Assembly: GCF_001375535.1 (NCBI RefSeq) | Contig: NZ_LN831197.1 | Location: 4,242,660-4,306,659 of the forward strand | Length of the DNA: 64,000 nt | Reading direction: 5' to 3' | Source: Bacillus niameyensis | Lineage (GTDB): Bacteria > Bacillota > Bacilli > Bacillales > Bacillaceae_C | Shown: piece by piece, positions 9,224-18,184 of the stretch | Layout: the number at the start of each line of letters is the position of its first letter | Numbering within the stretch: the stretch's first letter is position 1 | Program-made: the position numbers and the translations under genes | The notes under the pieces: generated by a model | What the model was told of the DNA's origin: nothing | Database searches by the model: none | Seen by the model: only the letters and a program-made list of their open reading frames with translations

Positions 9224-10213
9224 ATGAATTTACCAAAATTAACAATTGTTGTTCCTTGTTACAATGAGGAAGAAGTTTTTACAACAACCTATGAAAAGTT
9301 AAGAGAAGTTTTACTAGAATTAATGGATGAAAACCTGATCGATGTTAAGAGTCATTTGATGTTTGTGGATGATGGCAGTAAAGACTCAACATGGGATCAA
9401 ATAGCTACAGCGTATGAACAAGACACATGTGTCATCGGTGTAAAGCTGTCAAGAAATTTTGGGCATCAACGTGCATTATTAGCAGGTCTAGAAGAGGCTG
9501 AAAAAATTTCCGATTGTGTCATCTCTATCGATGCTGACCTGCAAGATGACATTCGGGTTATCAAGGATTTTGTTTTAAAATATTCAGAAGGCTATGATGT
9601 CGTTTATGGTGTACGAGATAGCCGAGAAACAGATACCTTTTTCAAAAGATCCACCGCGCTCGGCTTTTATCGTTTAATGGAAAAAATGGGATTACCACTA
9701 GTGAATAACCATGCAGATTATCGTTTATTAAGTAAACGAGCTTTATCTACTTTACTTCAATTTAAGGAAAAGAATCTTTTTTTACGGGGAATGGTTCCTT
9801 TAGTTGGATTTAAGTCGACACAAGTTTACTATGATCGGAAAGAGAGATTTGCTGGTGAATCAAAGTATCCTTTAGCCAAAATGATTTCTTTCGCGCTTGA
9901 TGGGATTACATCTTTCAGTGTTAAACCAATTCGTTTAATATCCGTGATTGGTTTATTATCAGCATTAGTCAGTTTAATTGCTGGTATTTGGGCGTTAGTA
10001 GAAAAGTTTATGTCTGAACCTGTAAGTGGATGGGCGTCTCTCATGATTTCCATTTGGTTTATCGGGGGCTTAATGCTCATGAGTATTGGTCTTATTGGCG
10101 AGTACATTGGAAAAATTTATGAAGAAGTAAAAGATAGACCAAGATTTATTATTGAAGAATCATTGACGAGAGTTATGAACGAACAGGAAGCAATCCAGAA
10201 GGTGATGGAGTAA
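9224..10213 (+). CDS. Family 2 glycosyltransferase making a polyprenyl-phosphate sugar (YkoT/CsbB/GtrB-like)
   Basis: Membrane-bound GT2 that probably transfers a sugar from a nucleotide donor to undecaprenyl phosphate on the cytoplasmic face. The GT-A domain covers residues 1-230, with IVVPCYNEEE, the Asp motif SIDADLQDD and the acceptor region ADYRLLSKRA. Two transmembrane helices follow at about 237-262 and 272-297. The downstream GtrA flippase and the GT-C-like membrane protein complete the classical three-component system. Among B. subtilis sets (CsbB-YfhO, YkcC-YkcB, YkoT-YkoS) the last partner resembles YkoS, so YkoT is the closest guess. AAGGTG precedes ATG 9224. Confidence 0.88.
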   Translation: MNLPKLTIVVPCYNEEEVFTTTYEKLREVLLELMDENLIDVKSHLMFVDDGSKDSTWDQIATAYEQDTCVIGVKLSRNFGHQRALLAGLEEAEKISDCVISIDADLQDDIRVIKDFVLKYSEGYDVVYGVRDSRETDTFFKRSTALGFYRLMEKMGLPLVNNHADYRLLSKRALSTLLQFKEKNLFLRGMVPLVGFKSTQVYYDRKERFAGESKYPLAKMISFALDGITSFSVKPIRLISVIGLLSALVSLIAGIWALVEKFMSEPVSGWASLMISIWFIGGLMLMSIGLIGEYIGKIYEEVKDRPRFIIEESLTRVMNEQEAIQKVME

Positions 10214-10614
10214 TGCTCCGTCATTCTTTTTTGCGTTTTTTACTCGTTGGTGTCATGAATACAATAGTCGGTTTATCGATCATGTACCTTTGCCTAAGTC
10301 TCTTTCATTGGAATTACTGGGTTTCGACATTGATTGGAAATGCTGTCGGTGCGGTCGTTAGTTACTTTTTAAATAAACGCTTCACCTTTCAAAGTCAAGC
10401 TGCTTTTTCCACAAGTGCGTTCCGTTTTGTACTTGTTATCGTAGTCTGCTATTTCGTTTCTTATAAAATAGGCCTAGTAGTAACAGAATGGGGATTGGAA
10501 AAAAGTCTGTTGATACCAATGACATATGTTAACGAGGTCGCAGTGTTGATTGGCAGTGGGTTGTATACAATCACTAATTATCTCGGTCAAAAGTTTTTCG
10601 TATTTAACAAGTAA
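10213..10614 (+). CDS. GtrA family flippase-like membrane protein
   Basis: A 133-residue protein with four predicted helices, characteristic of GtrA/PF04138 proteins that move undecaprenyl-phosphate-linked sugars across the membrane. It contains the typical VGVMNTIVGLSIMY and SYFLNKRFTFQ segments. The ATG overlaps the stop of the glycosyltransferase in a TAATG junction, so translation is coupled. It lies between the GT2 and YkoS-like genes of the same pathway. Confidence 0.88.
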   Translation: MLRHSFLRFLLVGVMNTIVGLSIMYLCLSLFHWNYWVSTLIGNAVGAVVSYFLNKRFTFQSQAAFSTSAFRFVLVIVVCYFVSYKIGLVVTEWGLEKSLLIPMTYVNEVAVLIGSGLYTITNYLGQKFFVFNK

Positions 10615-10633
10615 ACAGATAGGGAGAACATTT

Positions 10634-12310
10634 ATGGTAAGACAAGTTTTTTCGAATAGAAAGCTATTGCTGATCCTTGCCTCCATAATGATTGGAGTGT
10701 GGGTCGCCCCTTATTTTATCTTTGGGCAGGATGCGCATATGCGTGTTCATGATAATCTGGATTCCAATTTGGCATGGTATAAAGTATTAAAAGAAAGTGG
10801 TCAATTATTTGCGCCTAGTGATGTGGCAATCCCTCAAATTATGAATGGGGAATTATCGCGTGATGCATTTTACTCGCAATTTTATGCAATGGTCGCTTTA
10901 TTTATGATGTTTCCGCCTTTAATTGCTTACGGACTAAGTCAACTTATTACAAGAGCACTTGCCTTTTTAGGGATGTATTTATTATTAAAAAAATATGTCA
11001 TGAAAGAGGATGTACCTTTTATTCAAGTAGGTGTCGCTCTTTTATTCGCACTCACACCTTACTGGCCATCTGGGATGTTAAGTATTTTAGGGATGCCATT
11101 AGCACTATGGGCTTTTTTAAACATTCGTAACGGGGAAAAGTCGTGGAAAAACTATTTAATTTTAACGATTTTGCCGTTTCTATCAAGCTTCGTTCTCGGT
11201 TTCTTCTTTTTCTTAACGGCAATCGGAATCTTTTGGGTTGTTGATTTAATTAGAACGAAAAAGTGGAATCTGCGTTTCCTTTTTGCGATCGTTTATATGA
11301 CGATTATCTATTTATTGATTGATTATCGTTTAGTCGGCTCCATGCTAATGCCACATGAACCGACGAACCGAGATGTGTTTGTTGCTTCGAAAAACACTTT
11401 CGGTCGGTCTATTCAATTAATATTTAAAAACTATATCATTGGTCATAATCAGGATCGCTCTGTCCATGAAATTATTATCTTACCACTCGCTCTCATACTA
11501 TTACTTTATATCATCGTGTCGAAGCAGTGGAAAAAGGAAAAATTATTTATTGCTTTACATATTTCTCATTTTCTTTTATCAACTTGGTATGCGTTTTGGT
11601 GGTATGAGGCTTGGCAGCCGTTGAAAGATAAAATAAATATATTAACAACTTTCAATTTTTCACGGTACCATTATTTTAGTGCGATAATTGTCTATGCATT
11701 ATTTGCCCTATCTCTGCTTATTCTATGGCGAAAGGGAAAGTGGGGGCGCTGGATCGCCATTACATGTGCTGCTCTTCAATTTTTGGCGTTGGTTCCTTAT
11801 AATGAGCAAATTGCCTATAAAAATTCACCAAGCTATCGGGAGTTTTTTGCAGAAGCACAATTTACAGAAATAAAGGATTACATTGGTCAACCAGTTGAAG
11901 ATTATCGTGTGGTAAGTATTGGAATACACCCAGATATCGCTCAATATAATGGCATGTATACACTAGATTCATATAATAATATTTACCCATTAACGTATAA
12001 AGATGAATTTCGAGAAATCATAGCGCCTGAGCTTGCGAAGAATAAAAAATTACAGACCTACTATGACGAGTGGGGAGGAAGATGTTATATCTTCGTTGAT
12101 GAACTTGGGAAGAAATATGAGTATTCGAAATACAAAAATAAGAAAGTTGAAAACTTAGAGCTTAATACGGGGCAATTGAAAAAAATGGGTGGAGAGTTCA
12201 TTATTTCAAGTGTAGAAATTGTAAATGCTACGGAAAATAATTTAGCTTTAGAGAAGGAATTCAAGCATCCAGATTCGTTCTGGAATATTTACTTATATAA
12301 AGTGCAGTAA
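10634..12310 (+). CDS. Large membrane protein, YkoS-like (DUF6044), probable GT-C glycosyltransferase
   Basis: A 558-residue protein with roughly ten transmembrane helices in the first 400 residues and a soluble C-terminal domain of about 150 residues. An acidic motif in the first outside loop (RVHDNLDSNLAWYK) fits GT-C enzymes that use polyprenyl-phosphate sugars to modify cell-envelope targets. The start at 10634 follows AGGGAGAA; the ORF extends upstream into gtrA in another frame. It is probably the final transferase of the operon. The acceptor (teichoic acid or a surface protein) is unknown. Confidence 0.8.
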   Translation: MVRQVFSNRKLLLILASIMIGVWVAPYFIFGQDAHMRVHDNLDSNLAWYKVLKESGQLFAPSDVAIPQIMNGELSRDAFYSQFYAMVALFMMFPPLIAYGLSQLITRALAFLGMYLLLKKYVMKEDVPFIQVGVALLFALTPYWPSGMLSILGMPLALWAFLNIRNGEKSWKNYLILTILPFLSSFVLGFFFFLTAIGIFWVVDLIRTKKWNLRFLFAIVYMTIIYLLIDYRLVGSMLMPHEPTNRDVFVASKNTFGRSIQLIFKNYIIGHNQDRSVHEIIILPLALILLLYIIVSKQWKKEKLFIALHISHFLLSTWYAFWWYEAWQPLKDKINILTTFNFSRYHYFSAIIVYALFALSLLILWRKGKWGRWIAITCAALQFLALVPYNEQIAYKNSPSYREFFAEAQFTEIKDYIGQPVEDYRVVSIGIHPDIAQYNGMYTLDSYNNIYPLTYKDEFREIIAPELAKNKKLQTYYDEWGGRCYIFVDELGKKYEYSKYKNKKVENLELNTGQLKKMGGEFIISSVEIVNATENNLALEKEFKHPDSFWNIYLYKVQ

Positions 12311-12316
12311 CTAAAG

Positions 12317-12373
12317 GTGCCTGTCACGCCCCGAATTTTGTCGAATCGACAAAATTCGGGGCGTGACAGGTAC
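12317..12373. repeat. Dispersed palindrome, full copy 1
   Basis: Two 28-base arms around a single A, with one mismatch at the outer end (GTGCC against GGTAC). It lies between the convergent ykoS-like and ytzB genes and could work as a bidirectional terminator. A near-identical copy is at 17997-18054 and a half copy at 8118-8146. Confidence 0.9.
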
Positions 12374-12378
12374 TAAAC

Positions 12379-12690
12379 TTAGAGTGGATATACGTCCAAA
12401 ATACTGCCTGTGAAGGCATCGGCAATAAATTCAAATTGCTGACGTTCTTCATTATGGGTGCGCATAATCCCCCCGCGGTACACCTTTGTTTTTACTGGGT
12501 ACTTTTGATAATCCTCAGGTTTCATTTGCATCCACGAACCATCAATGCTGCCTTCTTTTTTAAAAGTGTTTTTAACATCATCCAATACTTTTTCAGGAGA
12601 AAGCGGCATTTTTTCATCTAAAACTTTGCGAAGACAATAGCCTCCAATTAGGCCGGCAACTGTTCCAGCGAGAAATGATTTCCAATTCAC
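12379..12690 (-). CDS. ytzB: Small PepSY-domain protein, YtzB-like
   Basis: A 103-residue protein with an N-terminal hydrophobic segment (FLAGTVAGLIGGYCL, residues 5-20) that should anchor it in the membrane. A PepSY-like domain follows, with YRGGIMRTHNEERQQFEFIADAFTG. PepSY domains are linked to protease inhibition. The start is GTG 12690, eight bases after GGAGG on the minus strand; an ATG closer to that site is out of frame. In B. subtilis ytzB lies near ytoP and ytpP, consistent with this position. Confidence 0.72.
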   Translation of the reverse strand: MNWKSFLAGTVAGLIGGYCLRKVLDEKMPLSPEKVLDDVKNTFKKEGSIDGSWMQMKPEDYQKYPVKTKVYRGGIMRTHNEERQQFEFIADAFTGSILDVYPL

Positions 12691-12829
12691 AAGTCATACC
12701 TCCAATGTTAATCGGTATTTCTAGTATACAGGAATTGTGTATTTTGAAAAGATTTGGTGAACAAAAAATGTAACCGATTCACAAAACTGTTATAATCTAG
12801 AAAAAGATAAAAATAGGAGAGGAAGTCCA

Positions 12830-14377
12830 ATGAATATAGCACCTGAGAAGCAATTTACGAAGACAGATGATCCCATTTCAATTGAAATACCAATAAAACG
12901 TCCTACAGTTGAGCCTGTAGTCGTTCAAGTAATGGAACATGTAAAGTTTGATCATGCTCATCCGCCTGTTGAAAATGAAGTAACTCTCCCAGAGGGCAAT
13001 TGGGAAAAGGTTATTCTTACGATAACAGGTGATCAAGAAGGCAGACAATTTGATCGAATTATGCATATTTGGGCAGGGAATACTCAAATTTTTGCTGGTT
13101 GCACACCAGAACCGACGAAAGATGGGATTATGTGGAAATTAGAAAAGGATATTACACTCTATCTACCAATACTTTCTGGTAAAAAGACATTTACGACGCA
13201 GCTTGAAAACTATATGGATGAGCTTCATACGGGAATCCCTAATATGTCTTATTATTTGGAGTTTTTCCCATCAGAAGAAAAAGAAATCACTCAAAAATCG
13301 TGGGAAATGAAAATCCCTGATTCTATTATCCCGATTTTAAATGCACCAAAGCCTTATATGATTGAGAAAGATGGCATAATGGACGTGCCTTTGACTCTGC
13401 CAAATGATATGAAGGAACTTTATTTAGATTTATATGTTATTCATCAAAACAAAGACGAATTTTTCTGGTCATTGAATCCAGCATTTCGTGAGGTTGAAAT
13501 TTTCATAGATGATCAACCAGCTGGCGTTGTCTGGCCAGAGCCTATTTTATATACGGGTGGAGTGAATCCTTTACTGTACAGACCTGTAAGTGGACTGCGT
13601 TCCATGAACTTGCCAACATTTATAATAAATTTAACACCTTTTGCTGGCCTTCTAGGCGGCGAGCATAAACTATCCATTCGTGTTGAAAATAATATGAATT
13701 ATTGGTTGATCGGAGGCTCACTTTTCCTTTATCAAAATAATGGAATTCCGACAAAAGGTAAAATTGTAAAAAATACAATGAAATTTCCTAGTCAAGCCTA
13801 TTCTACGAAAACGAGCGTGCTAGATTCGGAGCAAGACATTCTCACTACTGAAGAAGCAAAAATGGCTTATGTAATTGAGGGAGAAATTGAAACTGAAGAG
13901 GGGCTTTTTACATCTAAAATTGAATCTAGTTTGCAATACTCTAATGATAAATCATCGATAGAGTCAGCTAACTGGCAAATAGATCACGGTGCTCAAGTAG
14001 TTACTACAGATGAAACACTTTACAAATCAGAGCAAATAGTGAAAAAACAACATCGTGAGACAACGTATACACTCGATTGTTCCTCCAGTTATATTCGCGA
14101 CAGTGAAAAGAAAGGGATCAGCATGAACTCAAATTTATCGCAAATATTCACGGAGGTTTGTGAGTTTGATAGTTTAGAGCTAGCAAAGCCATACAACAGT
14201 ACATTGCATTTGAATTCACAAGCCTATGCAGTTTTACAACGAATGAACGAAGAAGCAAGTGCTACACATGCCAATACAACTGCTCATATTAATTTCCAAG
14301 ATTCCGCTAATCAGGATTACCAAAAAACAATCATGACCCGCGGCGGAAGAGTTTACTATGTGCACGAAACAAAGTAG
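12830..14377 (+). CDS. Peptide-N-glycosidase A (PNGase A)-like protein
   Basis: A 515-residue protein whose first half matches the plant/fungal PNGase A amidase family (PF12222): a beta-rich domain containing QEGRQFDRIMHIWAGNTQIF, CTPEPTKDGIMWKLEKDIT and the later segment SLNPAFREVEIFIDDQPAG. Such enzymes cleave N-glycans from glycopeptides. No signal peptide is visible (MNIAPEKQFTK), so secretion by the Sec route is not supported and the role is uncertain. A TATAAT at 12791-12796 and AGGAGAGG upstream suggest its own promoter. Family membership rests on motif recognition. Confidence 0.7.
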   Translation: MNIAPEKQFTKTDDPISIEIPIKRPTVEPVVVQVMEHVKFDHAHPPVENEVTLPEGNWEKVILTITGDQEGRQFDRIMHIWAGNTQIFAGCTPEPTKDGIMWKLEKDITLYLPILSGKKTFTTQLENYMDELHTGIPNMSYYLEFFPSEEKEITQKSWEMKIPDSIIPILNAPKPYMIEKDGIMDVPLTLPNDMKELYLDLYVIHQNKDEFFWSLNPAFREVEIFIDDQPAGVVWPEPILYTGGVNPLLYRPVSGLRSMNLPTFIINLTPFAGLLGGEHKLSIRVENNMNYWLIGGSLFLYQNNGIPTKGKIVKNTMKFPSQAYSTKTSVLDSEQDILTTEEAKMAYVIEGEIETEEGLFTSKIESSLQYSNDKSSIESANWQIDHGAQVVTTDETLYKSEQIVKKQHRETTYTLDCSSSYIRDSEKKGISMNSNLSQIFTEVCEFDSLELAKPYNSTLHLNSQAYAVLQRMNEEASATHANTTAHINFQDSANQDYQKTIMTRGGRVYYVHETK

Positions 14378-14416
14378 TAGGGGATTAATCCCCTGCTAAT
14401 CTATTGCAAAAAAGGG

Positions 14417-15226
14417 GTGTTTTCCATTACACAGTTGGAGGAAAAAATCTTATCCATACAAGATTTGACGATGCGCTTTATTGATAAACAAGTTTTGAAT
14501 GGAATCAACCTTGATGTGTACCGCGGTCAAATCATCGGTTATATTGGCCCTAACGGAGCAGGGAAAAGTACGACTTTAAAGATAATGCTAGGTTTAGTTG
14601 ACGGTTATGGTGGAAAGGTAGAAATTTTTGGTCAAGATATAGCGACAAGTGGTCAGGATTACAAAAAAAGAATAGGCTATGTACCGGAAAGTGCAGATCT
14701 ATATGAGAACTTAACACCAGCTGAATATTTAACTTTTATCGGTGAATTGTACGGCTTGCAACGCAATGATGCTGAACAAAAGGCACTAAAACTAATGGAA
14801 GTATTTAATTTAGAGGATGTTTTTCATAAACGAATTTCTTCATTTTCTAAAGGTATGCGGCAAAAAGTATTAATTATTTCGGCTTTACTACACGATCCGG
14901 ATCTCATTTTTCTAGATGAACCTTTAAGTGGTCTTGATGCAAATAGTGTCATTATGATGAAAGATATTATGGAACGGCTTGCGCAAAGCGGCAAAACGAT
15001 ATTCTATTCCTCTCATATAATGGATGTCGTTGAAAAGATTAGCAACCGCATCGTTCTATTAGTGGATGGAAATGTTGCGGCTGATGGTAGTTTTGAGCAA
15101 TTGCAAAAGCAAAGTGAGCAAGGCTCTTTAGAAGAAATTTTTAATAGTTTAACAGGCTATGATCAACATAAAGAATCTGCAAAGAATTTTGTTGCGATCG
15201 TCCAAGGCAGGGTTGAAAATGACTGA
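14417..15226 (+). CDS. ABC transporter ATP-binding protein
   Basis: ATPase of a bacitracin/Ecs-like exporter. Walker A is GPNGAGKST, the signature region is SFSKGMRQK, Walker B is LIFLDEPLSGLD and the switch His is in YSSHIMD. No ATG lies at a plausible position. GTG 14417 overlaps the ribosome site AAGGGGTG (14412-14419). ATT 14426 is the in-frame codon at ideal spacing, and TTG 14435 is another option; the start is therefore unresolved. It overlaps the permease gene by 8 bases. The substrate is unknown. Confidence 0.85.
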   Translation: MFSITQLEEKILSIQDLTMRFIDKQVLNGINLDVYRGQIIGYIGPNGAGKSTTLKIMLGLVDGYGGKVEIFGQDIATSGQDYKKRIGYVPESADLYENLTPAEYLTFIGELYGLQRNDAEQKALKLMEVFNLEDVFHKRISSFSKGMRQKVLIISALLHDPDLIFLDEPLSGLDANSVIMMKDIMERLAQSGKTIFYSSHIMDVVEKISNRIVLLVDGNVAADGSFEQLQKQSEQGSLEEIFNSLTGYDQHKESAKNFVAIVQGRVEND

Positions 15227-16838
15227 GTTTCGTTTTCTAAAATTGCTCGATGTTTTTAAGCCATTTTTTCGAATGGTGAAAGTAGATTATTCCATAATGA
15301 GAAGAATTCTTGAAACGAAACTTCTTATGGATCAAAGACGAACACCGACGATTTTTGCTAATCGGCCAGAATCAAAACAAAAAGGCAATCAGTTTTTAAA
15401 ATCATTGGGAATTTATGCCCTCTATGGTTTGCTGTTGATTATGTTTGTAATAATGAAACAACATTATATGTTTCAAATGAGCATTGTTTTTTCCATTACT
15501 TTATTTTTATTAATGACGACTTTGATTTCAGATTTTTCAACTGTCCTATTAGATGTGAGAGACAAGACTATTTTACATACGAAACCATTGAATTTAAGGA
15601 CAGTCAACGCTGCAAAGCTCATACATATTTCGTATTATATGGCGATGATTACGGGAGCTTTTATTCTAATACCATCAATTGTGATTCTATTTAGACAAGG
15701 GACCTTATTTTTCTTAATCTTTGTATTAGAAATAATACTAGTTATCCTCTTTATCATGACTTTTACTGCACTGATTTATCTGTTTATTTTAAAAGTATTC
15801 GGGAGCGAGCAACTGAAGGATATTATAAATTATGTCCAAATCATCCTTTCGGTTGGAGTGGTCGTCGGTTATCAAGTAGCCATTCGTGCTTTCAATTTTG
15901 TTGACTTACAATTCTCTTATACATTTGAGTGGTGGCACTTTTTCATTCCGCCGATTTGGTTTGCTGCACCATTTGAATTATTAATTAGCCACAATATCGC
16001 TAGCGAATATATTGTTTTATCGATATTAGCCATAGTTATGCCGATAGTTTCACTTTTCGCCTATATATGGCTAATGCCAAGCTTTGAACGTAATTTGCAG
16101 AAATTAATGGGAGAAACTGGTGTTATTAAGAAAAGACATTTGAATCTATGGGAGAAAATCGTTTGTTTTGATGATGAGGAAAAGATGTATTTCCGTTTTG
16201 CATCGTTAATGATGAGCAGAGAGCGGGAGTTTAAGTTAAAAGTTTATCCTCTTCTTGGAATGGCACTAGTTTTTCCGTTTATTTTTGTTATGAACGCCAT
16301 TATGTCTGAGGAAACTCTAATAAATAGTAAGGTTCATTTGAATATTTATTTTAGTACGATTATTGTCGGTACAGTTGTTCATATGATAAAATTCTCCAAA
16401 AACTATAAAGCTGGTTGGATATTCCATGCGATTCCATTAAAATCTGAGAAACGTTTTTATAGTGCGGCATTGAAAGCATTTCTTGTACGATTATATTTGC
16501 CGATTTATCTTATCGTATCGATCATATTTATGGTTATTTTTTCATGGCGAATCTGGCCAGATTTATTGATTGTATTTGTTAGTGCAGTGTTAATGACAGT
16601 TCTTGCATATAAAGTTATTAATAATGAGAGATTTCCGTTTACGAGGCCTGTAGAAAGTGCACAAGAAGGAATAAATTCCTTTAAAGTATTTCTCGTGATT
16701 TTTGTAGCTGGTGCTTTTGCGGGACTTCATTTAATAGTGTTGAGGATTCCGTATGGAATAATTGGCTATTTTATCGTCCTCGTTCTTATAACAGGTGTGC
16801 TTTGGAAATGGACTTTCGGAGTTAAAAAAATGGTTTGA
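15219..16838 (+). CDS. ABC transporter permease
   Basis: A 539-residue integral membrane protein with about ten to twelve hydrophobic segments, forming an exporter with the preceding ATPase. The ATG at 15219 overlaps the ATPase stop and follows AGGCAGGG. A basic cytoplasmic stretch (LLMDQRRTPTIFANRP) precedes the first helix. A soluble insert lies around residues 290-330 (LMGETGVIKKRHLN). No specific family substrate can be read. The pair sits between a PNGase A-like gene and ytoP. Confidence 0.8.
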   Translation: MTEFRFLKLLDVFKPFFRMVKVDYSIMRRILETKLLMDQRRTPTIFANRPESKQKGNQFLKSLGIYALYGLLLIMFVIMKQHYMFQMSIVFSITLFLLMTTLISDFSTVLLDVRDKTILHTKPLNLRTVNAAKLIHISYYMAMITGAFILIPSIVILFRQGTLFFLIFVLEIILVILFIMTFTALIYLFILKVFGSEQLKDIINYVQIILSVGVVVGYQVAIRAFNFVDLQFSYTFEWWHFFIPPIWFAAPFELLISHNIASEYIVLSILAIVMPIVSLFAYIWLMPSFERNLQKLMGETGVIKKRHLNLWEKIVCFDDEEKMYFRFASLMMSREREFKLKVYPLLGMALVFPFIFVMNAIMSEETLINSKVHLNIYFSTIIVGTVVHMIKFSKNYKAGWIFHAIPLKSEKRFYSAALKAFLVRLYLPIYLIVSIIFMVIFSWRIWPDLLIVFVSAVLMTVLAYKVINNERFPFTRPVESAQEGINSFKVFLVIFVAGAFAGLHLIVLRIPYGIIGYFIVLVLITGVLWKWTFGVKKMV

Positions 16839-16880
16839 TCTATATTAATTCGTTAAACTAAAAGGGTAGGAGGTAGGAAA

Positions 16881-17951
16881 ATGAATCAACAAACAATGGA
16901 TTTATTTAAAACATTGACAGAACTTCCCGCTATTGCAGGAAATGAGTATGCTGTCAGAAGTTTTATGAGAGAAGAGTTAAAAAAATATGCTGATGAGGTT
17001 GTCCAAGATCGGCTAGGCGGAATTTTCGGTGTGAAACGCGGGGAAGAAGCAGGGCCAACTATCATGGTCGCTGGACATATGGATGAAGTTGGATTCATGG
17101 TTACCGGAATTACGGATAATGGGATGATCCGTTTTCAACCGATCGGGGGCTGGTGGAATCAAGTTTTACTTGCTCAAAGGGTACATATTGTAACAGAAGC
17201 AACTACAATTGACGGAGTAATCAGTTCGATACCACCCCATTTGTTAACAGATGCACAACGCAGTAAGCCAATGGATATTAAAAACATGTTGATCGATATT
17301 GGTGCAGACGATCGTAAAGATGCTGAAGCAATCGGCATTCGTCCTGGTCAAATGATCGTTCCGGTCTGTCCGTTTACTCCTTTAGCGAATCCAAAGAAAA
17401 TTATGGCGAAAGCATGGGATAATCGGTATGGCTGTGGTTTATCGATTGAGTTGTTGAAGGAGCTACAAGGAGAAGCATTGCCTAACGTTCTTTATTCCGG
17501 AGCAACAGTTCAGGAAGAGGTTGGGCTCCGCGGAGCTGCAACTGCAGCCAATATGATTAACCCGGATATCTTTTTTGCATTAGATGCTAGTCCGGCTAAT
17601 GATGCTTCAGGTGACAAGAATGAATTTGGCCAACTTGGTAAAGGAACATTGCTTCGTATCTTAGACCGCTCAATGGTGACACATAAAGGGATGCGCGAAT
17701 TTATTTTGGATACAGCTGAATCAAATGATATTCCGTATCAATACTTTGTATCTCAAGGTGGAACGGATGCAGGACGAGTTCATACCGCTAATAATGGCGT
17801 CCCGAGTGCAGTCGTTGGGATCTGTTCACGTTATATTCATACATCTTCATCTATTATCCACGTCGATGACTATGCAGCAGCGAAAGAATTGCTCGTTAAG
17901 TTAGTGAAAGCAAGTGATCGTGCAACGGTAGACGCAATTAAACAGAAATAA
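16881..17951 (+). CDS. ytoP: M42 family metallo-aminopeptidase (YtoP)
   Basis: Cobalt/zinc-dependent glutamyl-type aminopeptidase that trims peptides in the cytoplasm, usually as a dodecameric tetrahedral complex. It has 356 residues. Metal ligands and catalytic residues are visible: [10 protein letters not shown] (His, Asp), [10 protein letters not shown] (bridging Asp), [10 protein letters not shown] (catalytic Glu pair), [10 protein letters not shown] (Asp) and RYIHTSSS (His). GGAGG lies upstream of ATG 16881. A terminator follows at once. Position matches ytoP of B. subtilis. Confidence 0.92.
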   Translation: MNQQTMDLFKTLTELPAIAGNEYAVRSFMREELKKYADEVVQDRLGGIFGVKRGEEAGPTIMVAGHMDEVGFMVTGITDNGMIRFQPIGGWWNQVLLAQRVHIVTEATTIDGVISSIPPHLLTDAQRSKPMDIKNMLIDIGADDRKDAEAIGIRPGQMIVPVCPFTPLANPKKIMAKAWDNRYGCGLSIELLKELQGEALPNVLYSGATVQEEVGLRGAATAANMINPDIFFALDASPANDASGDKNEFGQLGKGTLLRILDRSMVTHKGMREFILDTAESNDIPYQYFVSQGGTDAGRVHTANNGVPSAVVGICSRYIHTSSSIIHVDDYAAAKELLVKLVKASDRATVDAIKQK

Positions 17952-17956
17952 TAGTG

Positions 17957-17988
17957 AAAAAAATGACCCCTTGTGGGTCATTTTTTTA
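17957..17988 (+). terminator. Terminator after ytoP
   Basis: AAAATGACCC and GGGTCATTTT form the stem, with A and T runs on both sides, so it can work in both directions. Confidence 0.9.
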
Positions 17989-17996
17989 TTTATAGT

Positions 17997-18054
17997 GTGC
18001 CTGTCACGCCCCGAGTTTTGTCGAATTCGACAAAACTCGGGGCGTGACAGGCAC
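17997..18054. repeat. Dispersed palindrome, full copy 2 (perfect 58 bp)
   Basis: Two 29-base arms are exactly complementary with no spacer. It is the same sequence as 12317-12373 apart from a G/A change in the middle of each arm (CGAGTTTTG against CGAATTTTG), and both arms changed together. It ends three bases before the first NreC box of the nar operon. Confidence 0.95.
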
Positions 18055-18057
18055 CTT

Positions 18058-18071
18058 TAGGGTTTTCCCTA
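18058..18071 (+). promoter_or_regulatory. NreC binding box 1 upstream of narG
   Basis: TAGGGTTTTCCCTA is an exact match to TAGGG-N4-CCCTA, the NreC target reported in Staphylococcus carnosus. It lies 114 bases upstream of the narG start, in a window that also encodes nreABC. Confidence 0.85.
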
Positions 18072-18078
18072 CTATGAA

Positions 18079-18092
18079 TAGGTGTTTCCCTA
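18079..18092 (+). promoter_or_regulatory. NreC binding box 2 upstream of narG
   Basis: TAGGTGTTTCCCTA matches TAGGG-N4-CCCTA except for one base. Its centre is 21 bases from that of box 1, two helical turns, so two NreC dimers could bind the same DNA face. Confidence 0.78.
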
Positions 18093-18184
18093 ATAGGAAG
18101 TGTTTGCCACTTCTTTGATAATAAGAAGTAAGAAGAATCATCATTTGTTTCTTTAAGCGATGATGGGGGAGGGAAATCTGTCCA

